This document shows positions 16,657 through 24,595 of a DNA stretch of 64,000 bases, piece by piece. How positions within the stretch are numbered: position 1 is the first letter of the stretch; each line of letters opens with the position of its first letter. Both the position numbers and the translations under genes were made by a program. This DNA is from Pseudomonadota bacterium. GTDB lineage: Bacteria > Desulfobacterota > Desulfovibrionia > Desulfovibrionales > Desulfomicrobiaceae. The notes beneath the pieces were generated by a model. It was not told the DNA's origin. It did no database searches and worked only from the letters and a program-made list of their open reading frames with translations. The stretch spans positions 62,001 through 126,000 of the forward strand of contig JAHIQM010000019.1 of NCBI GenBank assembly GCA_018902545.1, in the 5' to 3' direction.

Positions 16657-17295
16657 TCACAGTTCAATCAAGTCAGACTTTGCTAAGAACGCTTTTAGGT
16701 ATGCGGGTGGAATGTTTATTGTGGCTGATCGGTTATCGTATTTTGACTGATTGCCGTGGCCGTTTTCCATTAGCTTATCAACTGCATCCCAGTCATTGCG
16801 CGACATGGCTTTTTTCATTTCTGGGGTTGGCGTCATCACCGTCCCGCTTCCCTTGCTATTCAAAACTATTTTCATTCCAGTGGCTAGGCATTCATCGAGT
16901 AAGTATCTGTCAATGTCGAGTGCCCCAGATTCGAGAACAAAGCCATTTACGTCATCTTGTGATAGTAGATCTGTGTTAAGCTGTGTGTCTGTATTTTGTT
17001 CAACGGCGCTTCCTACCCATATCCCAGCGTACTGATAAATAAGTCTATATCCTGTTTCTCCATCTATGCTCTTAAATTTAATCAAAGAATATCTGTTGTA
17101 TGGGTTTTCATCTATCAACATTGCTGGACCTTCAACGAATGATTGGTTTTTTGTGCTATCGTCAAATACAGCTTTGGCTGATCTTTTTTTTGTTTGAGAG
17201 AAAATAGAGTTGTCTATGCCTTGCGGGGTCTGAGTTGTTACGCATCCGGAAAATAGGAATAACGACAAGAGAACAATGATAAGAGATTTGTGCAT
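16657..17295 (-). CDS. Putative lipoprotein, unknown function
   Basis: 212 aa. Signal peptide with lipobox FSGC (MHKSLIIVLLSLFLFSGC) predicts a lipid-anchored envelope protein. The body contains SLIKFKSIDGETGYRLIYQY and IDRYLLDECLATGMKIVLNS; no family recognised. It is the distal gene of a minus-strand AT-rich block inside the element, whose base composition differs sharply from the plus-strand genes and suggests separate acquisition. Confidence 0.72.
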   Translation of the reverse strand: MHKSLIIVLLSLFLFSGCVTTQTPQGIDNSIFSQTKKRSAKAVFDDSTKNQSFVEGPAMLIDENPYNRYSLIKFKSIDGETGYRLIYQYAGIWVGSAVEQNTDTQLNTDLLSQDDVNGFVLESGALDIDRYLLDECLATGMKIVLNSKGSGTVMTPTPEMKKAMSRNDWDAVDKLMENGHGNQSKYDNRSATINIPPAYLKAFLAKSDLIEL

Positions 17296-17344
17296 GTTTC
17301 TTTCCTTTTATAGATTGTTTGTCGCATAGGTGAGAAATTATGCC

Positions 17345-17560
17345 CTAGTCCGTGGCGTTGGCGGCATCGAAGAGCGTATCCACTAGCCCCTCAGCAAGTT
17401 GTCCGCCATAGTTCTCATTGAATCCATAGGCGTCGGAGTTGCCAGTGATAAGAATGGCGGTGGAACCGATGGCGTAGGCGGTATTTCGCGCACAGTCCCG
17501 CCACGTGCAGGAAGTGGTGGCGACAAGGCAGATTATTATGACGGTTTTATAAATATTCAT
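17345..17560 (-). CDS. Small putative lipoprotein
   Basis: 71 aa. The N terminus MNIYKTVIIICLVATTSC is a signal peptide with a lipobox-like cysteine (TTSC). The mature part (RNTAYAIGSTAILITGNSDA; YGGQLAEGLVDTLFDAA) is small and unrecognised. The stop of the upstream gene lies about 10 bases before its start, so they are probably cotranscribed. Confidence 0.6.
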   Translation of the reverse strand: MNIYKTVIIICLVATTSCTWRDCARNTAYAIGSTAILITGNSDAYGFNENYGGQLAEGLVDTLFDAANATD

Positions 17561-17569
17561 TGCTCAAAT

Positions 17570-17941
17570 TTACTTGCACTTAAATGCGTCTGCAAGCGCC
17601 ATGAATATGCAAAATCTTGCGCTTTCATGTAGTTGGTTGGGGTTATTTTTTAAAAAATTGGCGATAATCATTGCAGCTTGCCCGCCTTCAACCCCTTTTT
17701 CTGGAATACAATATGCTCCTGTTTTTGTAAGTGTCTCATATAATACGCTACTATCAAGGTACCCAGCAATATATCCAGTCCAAAATATTGAAATAGTCAC
17801 TTCATCCACAGACATATCTTTTTTTTCAATGTCAGCAATTATTGCATTGCATCCACGAAGCAATTCGTTTCCTGTGCGTTCTGCCAGAGCATTTGAAGAA
17901 AAAGAAAAAATAAGTATTGTCAACGCTACCAGTCGAAACAT
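17570..17941 (-). CDS. Rap1a/Tai-like exported immunity-type protein
   Basis: 123 aa with a signal peptide (MFRLVALTILIFSFSSNALA). The mature sequence fits the Rap1a/Tai pattern: LLRGCNAI near the start, FWTGYIAGYLDS, a YCIPEKGVEGGQAAM block, then FLKNNPNQLHESARFCIFMA and a final ADAFKCK. Characterised members are periplasmic immunity proteins that bind type VI secretion amidase or related effectors, though many family members have other or unknown roles. No matching toxin gene is adjacent, so it would be an orphan protective factor carried by the element. Confidence 0.7.
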   Translation of the reverse strand: MFRLVALTILIFSFSSNALAERTGNELLRGCNAIIADIEKKDMSVDEVTISIFWTGYIAGYLDSSVLYETLTKTGAYCIPEKGVEGGQAAMIIANFLKNNPNQLHESARFCIFMALADAFKCK

Positions 17942-17983
17942 AACGTTACCTCTTGAACAGAAAGTATTATTTGTTCTATGTAT

Positions 17984-18475
17984 TTATTCTTTAAACTGTT
18001 TGATTCTAAATATCATGGCCGTTCCATACGGGAATTCGCTATTGTTCGCATTTAAAACTTTTGCGAGTGGGTCTCCTAAATATGCGGAGTGCGTTAGAAT
18101 GAATCCATTCCCTTGCTTGGGGTAAATGACATATTGATCAATTTTATTGCTTTCATCCCCGAAAATGGCCATTAGTGAAATCATATCTTCAGAATATTTG
18201 ATAATATAGGCCGTCCATTCAAGATCTTGCTGGAATGCGTTTTCATTCTTCCCGTATGTGATGCTGATTTTGGCGGTTTTCCCGTCTGGATTAGTTGATA
18301 TGTGAAGCAGGGTGTTTTGGGGCATTTTGTCGGTTGTCTCTTCCCCGTTTAGGTTGCCGGTAGAATAGTCAATCCTCTTGCCCTCTTCATATCTAAAGAA
18401 AGCAGAATACGCATGTGCAGCGCCATACCAGAAGAGAATGGCAGTTGTGACGATCCCAATCAGTGTTGCTTTCAT
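17984..18475 (-). CDS. Exported protein of unknown function
   Basis: 163 aa with a signal peptide ending in YGAAHAYS. The body (TTDKMPQNTLLHISTNPDGK; IYPKQGNGFILTHSAYLGDP) looks like a soluble beta-rich periplasmic domain, not recognised. The ATG at 18475 is chosen over an upstream start because AAAGGGGG precedes it and a signal peptide follows directly. It is the first gene of the minus-strand cargo block; its promoter should lie between it and the right att site. Confidence 0.7.
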   Translation of the reverse strand: MKATLIGIVTTAILFWYGAAHAYSAFFRYEEGKRIDYSTGNLNGEETTDKMPQNTLLHISTNPDGKTAKISITYGKNENAFQQDLEWTAYIIKYSEDMISLMAIFGDESNKIDQYVIYPKQGNGFILTHSAYLGDPLAKVLNANNSEFPYGTAMIFRIKQFKE

Positions 18476-18749
18476 GGTAACCCCCTTTGATACCCCGTAG
18501 CAGGATTTTGCGGGGTGGTCAGCAATTAAAGTTGTCATACGCCGACAAGTTTTTCAAATTGGTAGTGCCTGCAGGTGTTAGACGATGATTCTCTGTTGAA
18601 TATGCAATGCGGTAATAATAGATGATGTCGCAGAGGCATGAAAAAGTGGCTCGGTAGGTCGATGTAGCTACGGCGGAAATTGAGTGCCTGAGAGGCGTTT
18701 TATGAGTGGTCGGTGGGGCAGATGGTGGGGCGCTAATTTGGGATATGAC
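18476..18749. other. Right inner end of the element
   Basis: About 270 bases with no gene. This region should carry the promoter of the exported-protein block and the right-end recombination sites, including the subterminal repeat at 18709-18731. No clear -35/-10 was identified. Confidence 0.35.
18709..18731. repeat. Subterminal direct repeat, right copy (candidate integrase arm site)
   Basis: 23 bases identical to 9502-9524, with two GGTGGGGC units, lying 44 bases inside the right att repeat. Two identical subterminal copies outside any shared gene suggest integrase or excisionase arm-binding sites. Confidence 0.6.
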
Positions 18750-18781
18750 AAAAGGGGTCAGACTTTTACATCTAACCCCTT
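18750..18781 (-). terminator. Terminator of the tRNA-Arg gene
   Basis: On the minus strand, a stem of AAGGGGTTAGA with TCTGACCCCTT (one mismatch region) is followed by TTTTG directly downstream of the tRNA 3' end. It is 3 bases different from the copy at 9285-9316, so it was probably carried in as part of the element's own tRNA-like att sequence. Confidence 0.65.
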
Positions 18782-18839
18782 GTTTTTATGTGGCGCGCCA
18801 GGGAGGACTCGAACCCCCGACCGATTGCTTAGAAGGCAA
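18776..18839. repeat. Right attachment repeat, inside tRNA-Arg
   Basis: 64 bases identical to 9311-9374. The repeat covers nucleotides 29-77 of the tRNA (anticodon arm through CCA) plus 15 bases downstream, so insertion preserved a complete tRNA. The likely crossover lies in the anticodon stem-loop, a common target of tyrosine integrases. Confidence 0.95.
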
Positions 18840-18867
18840 TTGCTCTATCCGCCTGAGCTACTGGCGC
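18791..18867 (-). tRNA. tRNA-Arg (UCU)
   Basis: 77 nucleotides fold as a standard tRNA: acceptor GCGCCAG/CTGGCGC, D stem GCTC/GAGC, anticodon stem ATTGC/GCAAT with loop CTTCTAA (anticodon TCT), T stem GGGGG/CCTCC with loop TTCGAGT, discriminator G and an encoded CCA. It reads arginine AGA/AGG codons. The gene is intact despite hosting the integrated element in its 3' half. Confidence 0.96.
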
Positions 18868-19156
18868 GCGTATGAGGAAAGCCTTGTTATTCAAGGGTTC
18901 TCAAAGCGTCAAGTGTTTTGTGGGCTTTGTCTTGCGGGCTGTGGCCGGGGTGCCCTCTCGTTTTGGTCGGAATCGTCGCAGGCCCGCGTGATGCGGCATT
19001 CCGATTTTTCGGCTAGCTGCTTTTGGGGGTTTTTCTGTTGCTCCCCGCCCCGGAACCTTCTATGAATTTTCTCCGGATTATGGCCCCTGGCCTATGCCCC
19101 CGCTTTAAGGCGGTGCGTGCCATGGCGACGTTTTTTAATTTTTTCGCCGAGAACCC
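18868..19156. other. Region between tRNA-Arg and folC
   Basis: About 290 bases. The tRNA promoter (minus strand) and any folC promoter should lie here; no clear boxes were fixed. Short reading frames overlap the tRNA and are not credible genes. Confidence 0.35.
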
Positions 19157-20380
19157 ATGACCTTCGCCACCTTTGCCGAATTTAAAACCCATCTGGACGG
19201 GCTCGGGCTTTTTTCCATGCAGCTTGGCCTTGAGCGCATGCACGAGGCCATGGGGCTCATGGGTCTTGCGCGTCTGCCTGCAGTGGTGGCGCACGTGGTG
19301 GGCACCAACGGCAAGGGCTCCACGTCCGGGTTTCTGGACGCCCTGGCGCGCTCCCACGGCCTGGCAACGGGGCTGTATGTTTCGCCGCACCTGACCTGCG
19401 TGCGCGAGCGCATCCGCGTGCGCGGAGGCATGCTCCCCGAGGTAGACTGGCTTGCAGCTGCGAACGCGGTCATGGACAGGTGCGCGGGGGTGGGGCTGAC
19501 CTATTTCGAGCTGCTCACCGTCATGGCGCTGTGGATCTTCGAACGTGAAGAGCTCGACCTGGTCGTGCTGGAGGCGGGACTGGGCGGGACCCACGACGCC
19601 ACCTGCGCCGTCCCGGCGGACCTTGCGGTGCTGACCCCGGTAGGGATGGATCACGAGCAGGTTCTCGGTCCGACCCTGGAGAGCATCGCCCGCGACAAGG
19701 CCGGTGCCCTGGGACGCTGTCCGGCCGTGACAGGCTTGCAGGAGCCCTGCGTGCTCGAAATTTTCCGGCAGGCCGGGGCGGGGCGGCCGCTTTGGAGCCT
19801 GGCGGACTGCCGGGCGGGGGACGGTTTTCGCATTCAGGCAGGTGCATCGTCCGTGCTCCTGACCCCCGCGACCCTGCCCGCCCAGCCTCCGTATCAGCTG
19901 CACAACGCCGCTCTGGCCGCCCTGGCCTGGAGCCGTCTGGCTGAGGCTCGGGGCTGGCAATTTGACGCCGATCTGTGTACGCAAGTGCTTGGCGAGACGA
20001 GATTTTCTGGCCGCTTTTGCCGCCATGGCCGGGTGCTGGTGGACGGGGCCCACAACCCCATGGGCCTGGCCGCCCTGTGCGAGGCGCTGGAAAGTGCGGG
20101 GGAGCATTTCGATCTGCTGGTTTTCCAGTCCATGCGCGACAAGACCCTGGAGCCGTCCATCGTCAAACGCCTGCGGGCCTTGGCTACACAGGTCGTTGTG
20201 CCCGGGCTGGCGCTCGACCGCGCCTGTGACGCAGTGGAGCTGGCCGCACGCTTCGGCCCTGGGGCCAGGGCGGTCCGGGATCTCCCAACCGCCTTGCAGG
20301 AGGACGGCACGGTGCTGCTGTGCGGTTCCCTGTACCTGGCGGGCGCGTACTACGAACTTTTTCCGGAACAGCTTTTGTAG
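19157..20380 (+). CDS. folC: Folylpolyglutamate synthase / dihydrofolate synthase
   Basis: 407 aa, full length. It adds glutamate to dihydropteroate or folates using ATP in the cytoplasm. The P-loop is GTNGKGS at residues 49-55, followed by TGLYVSPHLTCVRERIRV; further family blocks are LVVLEAGLGGTHDATCAV, the HEQVLG segment, and VLVDGAHNPMGLAAL. The ribosome-binding site is weak (CGAGAA). selA starts 9 bases after the stop, so they are probably one transcription unit. Confidence 0.95.
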   Translation: MTFATFAEFKTHLDGLGLFSMQLGLERMHEAMGLMGLARLPAVVAHVVGTNGKGSTSGFLDALARSHGLATGLYVSPHLTCVRERIRVRGGMLPEVDWLAAANAVMDRCAGVGLTYFELLTVMALWIFEREELDLVVLEAGLGGTHDATCAVPADLAVLTPVGMDHEQVLGPTLESIARDKAGALGRCPAVTGLQEPCVLEIFRQAGAGRPLWSLADCRAGDGFRIQAGASSVLLTPATLPAQPPYQLHNAALAALAWSRLAEARGWQFDADLCTQVLGETRFSGRFCRHGRVLVDGAHNPMGLAALCEALESAGEHFDLLVFQSMRDKTLEPSIVKRLRALATQVVVPGLALDRACDAVELAARFGPGARAVRDLPTALQEDGTVLLCGSLYLAGAYYELFPEQLL

Positions 20381-20389
20381 GGAGGTCCG

Positions 20390-21796
20390 GTGTCTTCTCT
20401 TTTCAGACATATTCCGTCCGTGGATCGTTTTCTGCTGGAACTGGAGGGGGATCAGGCCCTGGCCGGCCTGCCGCGCCAGTTGCTCAAGGATCTGGTGGCC
20501 GAGTTTCTGGACCTGTGCCGCGAGGAGATTCGCGCCGGAATCGTCACCGACGAGAGCGCCCTGTCTTTTGCGACCTTGGCGGCAAGAGCCGGGGCCTACG
20601 TACGGGCTCGCTCCCGGCCGCATTTCCGGCGGGTGGTCAACGCCACCGGCGTGGTCATCCACACCAACCTGGGCCGCTCCATCCTGGCCGCAGAGGCCGT
20701 GGCCGCCGTGGCCGAGGGGTGCCGCCATTACTCCAACCTGGAGATGGACCTGGACACGGGCCAGCGCGGCAGCCGCTATTCCCATGTGGAGAAGCTCTTG
20801 TGCCGCCTGACCGGGGCCGAGGCGGGGCTGGTGGTCAACAACAACGCCGCGGCCGTGCTGCTGGTCCTCGACACTCTGGCCAGAGGCCGCGAGGTCGTGG
20901 TCTCGCGCGGGCAGTTGGTGGAGATCGGCGGGTCTTTTCGCATCCCCGAGGTCATGAAGAAGAGCGGGGCCGTGCTGCGCGAGGTCGGGGCCACCAACCG
21001 CACCCACCTGCGCGACTACGAAGGGGCCATCGGCGCGGACACGGCCATGCTCATGAAAGTGCACACCTCCAACTACCGTATCATCGGGTTCCACAAGGAG
21101 GTCGAATTGCCGGAACTGGTCGCCTTGGGCCGCGAACGGGGCCTGCCGGTCTTCGAGGACCTGGGCAGCGGCAATCTGTTTGATTTTTCCCCGTATGGGT
21201 TCATGCCCGAGCCCACTGTGCAGCAGGTTTTGAAAAGCGGAGTGGATGTGCTCTCTTTCAGTGGCGACAAACTGCTCGGCGGGCCCCAGGCCGGGATCAT
21301 CGTCGGCCGTAAGGCGTACATCGATCTCATCAAGAAGAATCAGCTCAACCGCGCCCTGCGCATCGACAAGATGACCCTGGCCGCCCTGGAGGCGACCCTG
21401 CGCCTGTACCTCGACCCGGAATTGGCCCGACGCAAGGTGCCGACCCTGGCCATGATCACGGCTGGCCGCGAGGAGTTGACGGCCAGGGCCCGGCGGCTTG
21501 GGCGCAGGCTCTCCAAAGAGCTGACGGGGCTGGCCGAGGTGCGGGTCAAGCCCGGATTTTCGCGCGTCGGAGGCGGTTCCTTCCCGGAGCAGGACCTGCC
21601 TACCGCGCTGGTCGCTGTCAGACCTCTGTCCACGGACGTGGAGACCCTGCGCCAGGGCCTCTTGGCGGAGGACATCCCGGTAGCGGGGCGGGTGGAGGAC
21701 GGAGCGTTCTGCCTTGATCCGCGCACCCTCATGAACGAGGAGTTCGCGCTGGTGGCCGGGGCCTTACGGGCGGTTTTGGCAGGTGGGGCGAAGTGA
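20390..21796 (+). CDS. selA: L-seryl-tRNA(Sec) selenium transferase
   Basis: 468 aa PLP enzyme converting Ser-tRNA(Sec) to Sec-tRNA(Sec) with selenophosphate. The N-terminal region FRRVVNATGVVIHTNLGRS is diagnostic, and the PLP lysine is K294 in SFSGDKLLGGPQAG. The start is GTG, with GGAGG at 20381. Its presence implies the organism makes selenoproteins; selB and selC are not in the window. Confidence 0.96.
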   Translation: MSSLFRHIPSVDRFLLELEGDQALAGLPRQLLKDLVAEFLDLCREEIRAGIVTDESALSFATLAARAGAYVRARSRPHFRRVVNATGVVIHTNLGRSILAAEAVAAVAEGCRHYSNLEMDLDTGQRGSRYSHVEKLLCRLTGAEAGLVVNNNAAAVLLVLDTLARGREVVVSRGQLVEIGGSFRIPEVMKKSGAVLREVGATNRTHLRDYEGAIGADTAMLMKVHTSNYRIIGFHKEVELPELVALGRERGLPVFEDLGSGNLFDFSPYGFMPEPTVQQVLKSGVDVLSFSGDKLLGGPQAGIIVGRKAYIDLIKKNQLNRALRIDKMTLAALEATLRLYLDPELARRKVPTLAMITAGREELTARARRLGRRLSKELTGLAEVRVKPGFSRVGGGSFPEQDLPTALVAVRPLSTDVETLRQGLLAEDIPVAGRVEDGAFCLDPRTLMNEEFALVAGALRAVLAGGAK

Positions 21797-21842
21797 GGGC
21801 GGCATAATTGCCGGGACGCTTTTTTTCGGATGCTCGGATTGG

Positions 21843-21881
21843 ATTCCCGCCTACACCTGCAGGCCAGACGTGCGCGGGAAT
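21843..21881. repeat. ATTCCCGC/GCGGGAAT inverted repeat
   Basis: Perfect 8-base arms ATTCCCGC (21843-21850) and GCGGGAAT (21874-21881) enclose a segment with the palindrome CCTGCAGG. Similar 'ATTCCCGC...GCGGGAATGAC' units are widespread intergenic repeats in proteobacterial genomes. It lies between selA and hisC and could act as a transcript-end hairpin. Confidence 0.5.
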
Positions 21882-21947
21882 GACTCCTGGCCGCCGATCG
21901 ATCACACGCGCTCCGCAGAACAGCACAGGGCGCATCAAGGAGAATAT

Positions 21948-23063
21948 ATGACCAAGGTTCTGGTGCGGCCGGAGATGGCGGGGTTCAAGCCCTATTCCCC
22001 CGGCCTTTCCATCGACGAGATAAAGAAGCGTTACGGGCTGGCCCGGGTCATCAAGATGGCCAGTAACGAAAACCCGCTGGGCACGTCCCCGGTGGTCTTG
22101 GAACGGCTCAAAAATGCCAGCCCCCTGGCCTTCCGCTATGCCCAGGCCGGTTCCCCGGCCCTGAGCGAGAGGCTCGGCAGGCATCTGGGCGTCCCCGCGT
22201 CCTGCGTGGTGGCAGGCAATGGTTCCGACGAGATCATCGACCTGCTCCTGCGCGTGGTGGCCCGGCCCGGCGTGGACAATGTGGTGGCCTTCAAGCCCTG
22301 TTTCAGCATCTACGACGTGCAGTCGCGACTGTGCGGGGTGGAGTTCAGACAGGCTCCGCTGAACCCTGATTTTTCCTTTCCCTTTGACCGGCTTTTGTCC
22401 CTGGTCGATGAAAACACCGCCCTGGTCTTCGTGACCAATCCGGACAACCCCTCGGGCCATGCCTGTCCGGCGTCCGACCTGGCGGAGCTTGCGGCCTTGC
22501 TGCCCGAGCGCACGCTGCTGGTGGTCGATGAGGCTTACGTGGATTTCGCCGCCCCTCTGGACGTGTACTCCATGCTCCCGCATCTCGGCAGCATTCCTAA
22601 CCTGGTGATCCTGCGCACCTTTTCCAAAATGTACGGCCTGGCCGGACTGCGCCTGGGCTACGGGGTCATGCCCGAATGGCTGGCCGATCTCTTGCTGAGG
22701 GTCAAGCTGCCTTTCAGCGTAAACATCCTGGCCGAACAGGCCGGGCTTGCCGCTCTGGAAGATGACATCTTCGTGTCCGAGACCCTGCGGGTGGTCAGCG
22801 AGGGCCGTGCGATGCTGGAACGGGAGCTTTCCGCCCTGGGCTGCAAGGTCTGGCCGTCGCAAGCCAATTTTCTGATGTTCGCGCCGCCCATGGACGCGCG
22901 CACCCTTTTTGAGGCATTACTTGAGCGCGGGGTGATCATTCGGCCCCTGACCAGCTACGGCATGCCCGAGAAGCTTCGGGTCAGCATCGGCAACGAGGAC
23001 GAGAATCTGGAATTTCTGGCCAAAACAGCGGAGGTGCTGCGTGATAACCATCGTTACTCTTGA
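21948..23063 (+). CDS. hisC: Histidinol-phosphate aminotransferase
   Basis: 371 aa class I/II PLP aminotransferase of histidine biosynthesis. Signatures: IKMASNENPLGTSP near the N terminus, AGNGSDEIIDLLLR, FVTNPDNPSGHACP, LLVVDEAYVDF, and the PLP lysine K227 in RTFSKMYGLAGLRLGYG. The ATG at 21948 has AAGGAG just upstream; the frame is open earlier but without support. The end overlaps cmk by 23 bases. Confidence 0.93.
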   Translation: MTKVLVRPEMAGFKPYSPGLSIDEIKKRYGLARVIKMASNENPLGTSPVVLERLKNASPLAFRYAQAGSPALSERLGRHLGVPASCVVAGNGSDEIIDLLLRVVARPGVDNVVAFKPCFSIYDVQSRLCGVEFRQAPLNPDFSFPFDRLLSLVDENTALVFVTNPDNPSGHACPASDLAELAALLPERTLLVVDEAYVDFAAPLDVYSMLPHLGSIPNLVILRTFSKMYGLAGLRLGYGVMPEWLADLLLRVKLPFSVNILAEQAGLAALEDDIFVSETLRVVSEGRAMLERELSALGCKVWPSQANFLMFAPPMDARTLFEALLERGVIIRPLTSYGMPEKLRVSIGNEDENLEFLAKTAEVLRDNHRYS

Positions 23064-23715
23064 TGGCCCGGCTGGGGTGGGCAAGACCACCATCGCCCGG
23101 CAACTGGCGGATCGCCTAGGCATCGCCTATCTCGACACTGGGGCCATGTTCCGCTCCGTGGCGCTCTATTTCGGAGAAGGAAGCTGGGAAAAGCCCGTGG
23201 ACCAGCTGGTGCCCGAGCTCAACCGCCTTGATTTTGACCTGGAGGGGGAGGGGAGGCATTCCGAACTGCTCCTGAACGGCTATCCCCTGTCGCCGGACAT
23301 TCGCAGCGAGGAGGTGGGACTGTGGGCGTCGCACTTGGGCCGCATTCCGGTGGTGCGCGACTTTTTGCGCCGCAACCAGCAGGCCATCGGCCGCATCATC
23401 TCTCTGGTGGCCGAAGGTCGCGACATGGGCAGCGTCGTCTTCCCCACCGCCAGGCACAAGTTCTTCATGGACGCCTCCATCGACGTGCGCGCCAAGCGGC
23501 GCCACGCTCAGCTCAAGGCCATGGGCATGGAAGAGGGCCTGGAACGCATCCATGCCCAGATCCGCATCCGCGACGACCAGGACCGCAACCGCGTGGTCGC
23601 CCCGTTAAAACCTGCCCAGGACGCCGTGATCATCGACACCAGCGCGCTGGACGCGGATCGGGTGCTGGAAAAGATCGTGGAGCATATTCGGCAGAAAGGT
23701 CTCCTGGACGACTGA
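23041..23715 (+). CDS. cmk: Cytidylate kinase
   Basis: 224 aa. It phosphorylates CMP/dCMP with ATP. P-loop LDGPAGVGKTT at the N terminus, then YLDTGAMFRSVAL, the lid/NMP-binding stretch VAEGRDMGSVVFP, and RIRDDQDRNR. The GTG start lies inside the end of hisC with GGAGGTG upstream, so translation is coupled. Confidence 0.93.
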   Translation: MITIVTLDGPAGVGKTTIARQLADRLGIAYLDTGAMFRSVALYFGEGSWEKPVDQLVPELNRLDFDLEGEGRHSELLLNGYPLSPDIRSEEVGLWASHLGRIPVVRDFLRRNQQAIGRIISLVAEGRDMGSVVFPTARHKFFMDASIDVRAKRRHAQLKAMGMEEGLERIHAQIRIRDDQDRNRVVAPLKPAQDAVIIDTSALDADRVLEKIVEHIRQKGLLDD

Positions 23716-23820
23716 AAATTCATTTCCGGGATGGGTTGCTCCCCGATTTTGAAGGGCTTATGCAGTCGGCTACACGCCACTCTTCAAAATCGGTGAGTCT
23801 TACCGGAATGGATTTTCAGC
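23712..23820. terminator. Long nested inverted repeat, bidirectional terminator between cmk and mazG
   Basis: The inner arms CCGATTTTGAAG (23743-23754) and CTTCAAAATCGG (23782-23793) are perfect. The outer arms, CTGAAAATTCATTTCCGG at the cmk end and CCGGAATGGATTTTCAG at the mazG end, are nearly complementary. The stop codons of both convergent genes lie within the outer arms. It should fold into a long hairpin on either transcript. Confidence 0.65.
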
Positions 23821-24595
23821 GGTCTCTTTTGATTTCGTCCCAGAGCTCGTCCATCTCGGTCAGCGAGAGTTTATCGAGTTCCAGATCGCGTTCCCGGGCC
23901 AGTTTCTCCATGGCCGCAAAGCGCCGCAAAAACTTGGCGTTGGCCACGGCCAGGGCCGAGTTGGCCTTGATCCCGCGCCTTCTGCCGTACTCCACCAGCG
24001 AAAAGAGATAATCCCCGAACTCCTCTTCCTTGGCCGCCGCGTCATCCCCGGCCAAGGCGGCCTGCAGCTCGTTCCATTCTTCGGTCAGCTTGGCTTCCTG
24101 GTCCAGGTCGGAGGACCAGGTGAAGCCCGCGCGGGCGGCCTTGGAGTTGATGCGGTAAGCGCGCAGGAGCGGGGGCAGGCTTGCGGGCAGAGATGCGAAC
24201 ACGCCGGGATCCTTGTCCTTCTCGGCTTTCTCCGCTTTTTTGATTCTCTCCCAGTTGCGGACCACTTCGGCCACGTCGGCGGCCTTTTCCCCGTAGACGT
24301 GGGGGTGGCGGCGGATCATCTTGGCAACGTTGCCGGCCATTGCGGTCTGCAGGAAGTCCGGGATCTCGCGGTCATGGCAGCGGCCGATGAAGAGGAGCAG
24401 AAAGAGCACATCGCCAAGCTCCTCGGCGATCTCGGACACGTCGTCCTGGCGGATGGCCTCCACCAGTTCGAAACATTCCTCGATAAGATAGTCGCACATG
24501 GTCTGCGGGGTCTGCTCCTTGTCCCAGGGGCAGCCGTTCGGGCCGGTCAGGGTGTCGATGACGTCCAGGATCTGTTCGAAATTATTCTTTTCCAC
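23816..24595 (-). CDS. mazG: MazG-type nucleoside triphosphate pyrophosphohydrolase
   Basis: 259 aa, the usual length of the two-domain enzyme. It hydrolyses (d)NTPs to monophosphate and pyrophosphate. The N-terminal domain has GPNGCPWDKEQTPQTMCDYL and the metal-binding EECFELVEAI-x-EIAEELGDVLFLLL; the second domain has KLTEEWNELQAAL and EEEFGDYLFSLV. The end overlaps the cvpA-like start region, with cvpA transcribed first in the operon. Confidence 0.94.
   Translation of the reverse strand: MEKNNFEQILDVIDTLTGPNGCPWDKEQTPQTMCDYLIEECFELVEAIRQDDVSEIAEELGDVLFLLLFIGRCHDREIPDFLQTAMAGNVAKMIRRHPHVYGEKAADVAEVVRNWERIKKAEKAEKDKDPGVFASLPASLPPLLRAYRINSKAARAGFTWSSDLDQEAKLTEEWNELQAALAGDDAAAKEEEFGDYLFSLVEYGRRRGIKANSALAVANAKFLRRFAAMEKLARERDLELDKLSLTEMDELWDEIKRDR

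Larger units (their letters stand above)
9311..18839. mobile_element. Integrated mobile element in tRNA-Arg (satellite or integrative plasmid)
   Basis: The segment is bounded by 64-bp perfect direct repeats (9311-9374 and 18776-18839), the right one lying in an intact tRNA-Arg gene. The unit length, repeat to repeat, is 9465 bp. Inside are a tyrosine integrase next to the left repeat, two HTH_17/AlpA-type regulators, an initiator-like winged-helix protein with downstream iterons, a phage-flavoured run of overlapping small genes, and an opposite-strand AT-rich block of exported proteins. No terminase large subunit, portal, capsid, tail or conjugation gene is visible. The layout (int, AlpA, Rep, small genes, cargo) resembles phage satellites or small integrative plasmids; mobility is inferred. 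Confidence 0.9.

Noticed and set aside
19013-21094. 693-codon open frame on the minus strand
   Set aside because: It lies fully antisense to folC and selA, both with clear family motifs; GC-rich codon bias makes long shadow frames.
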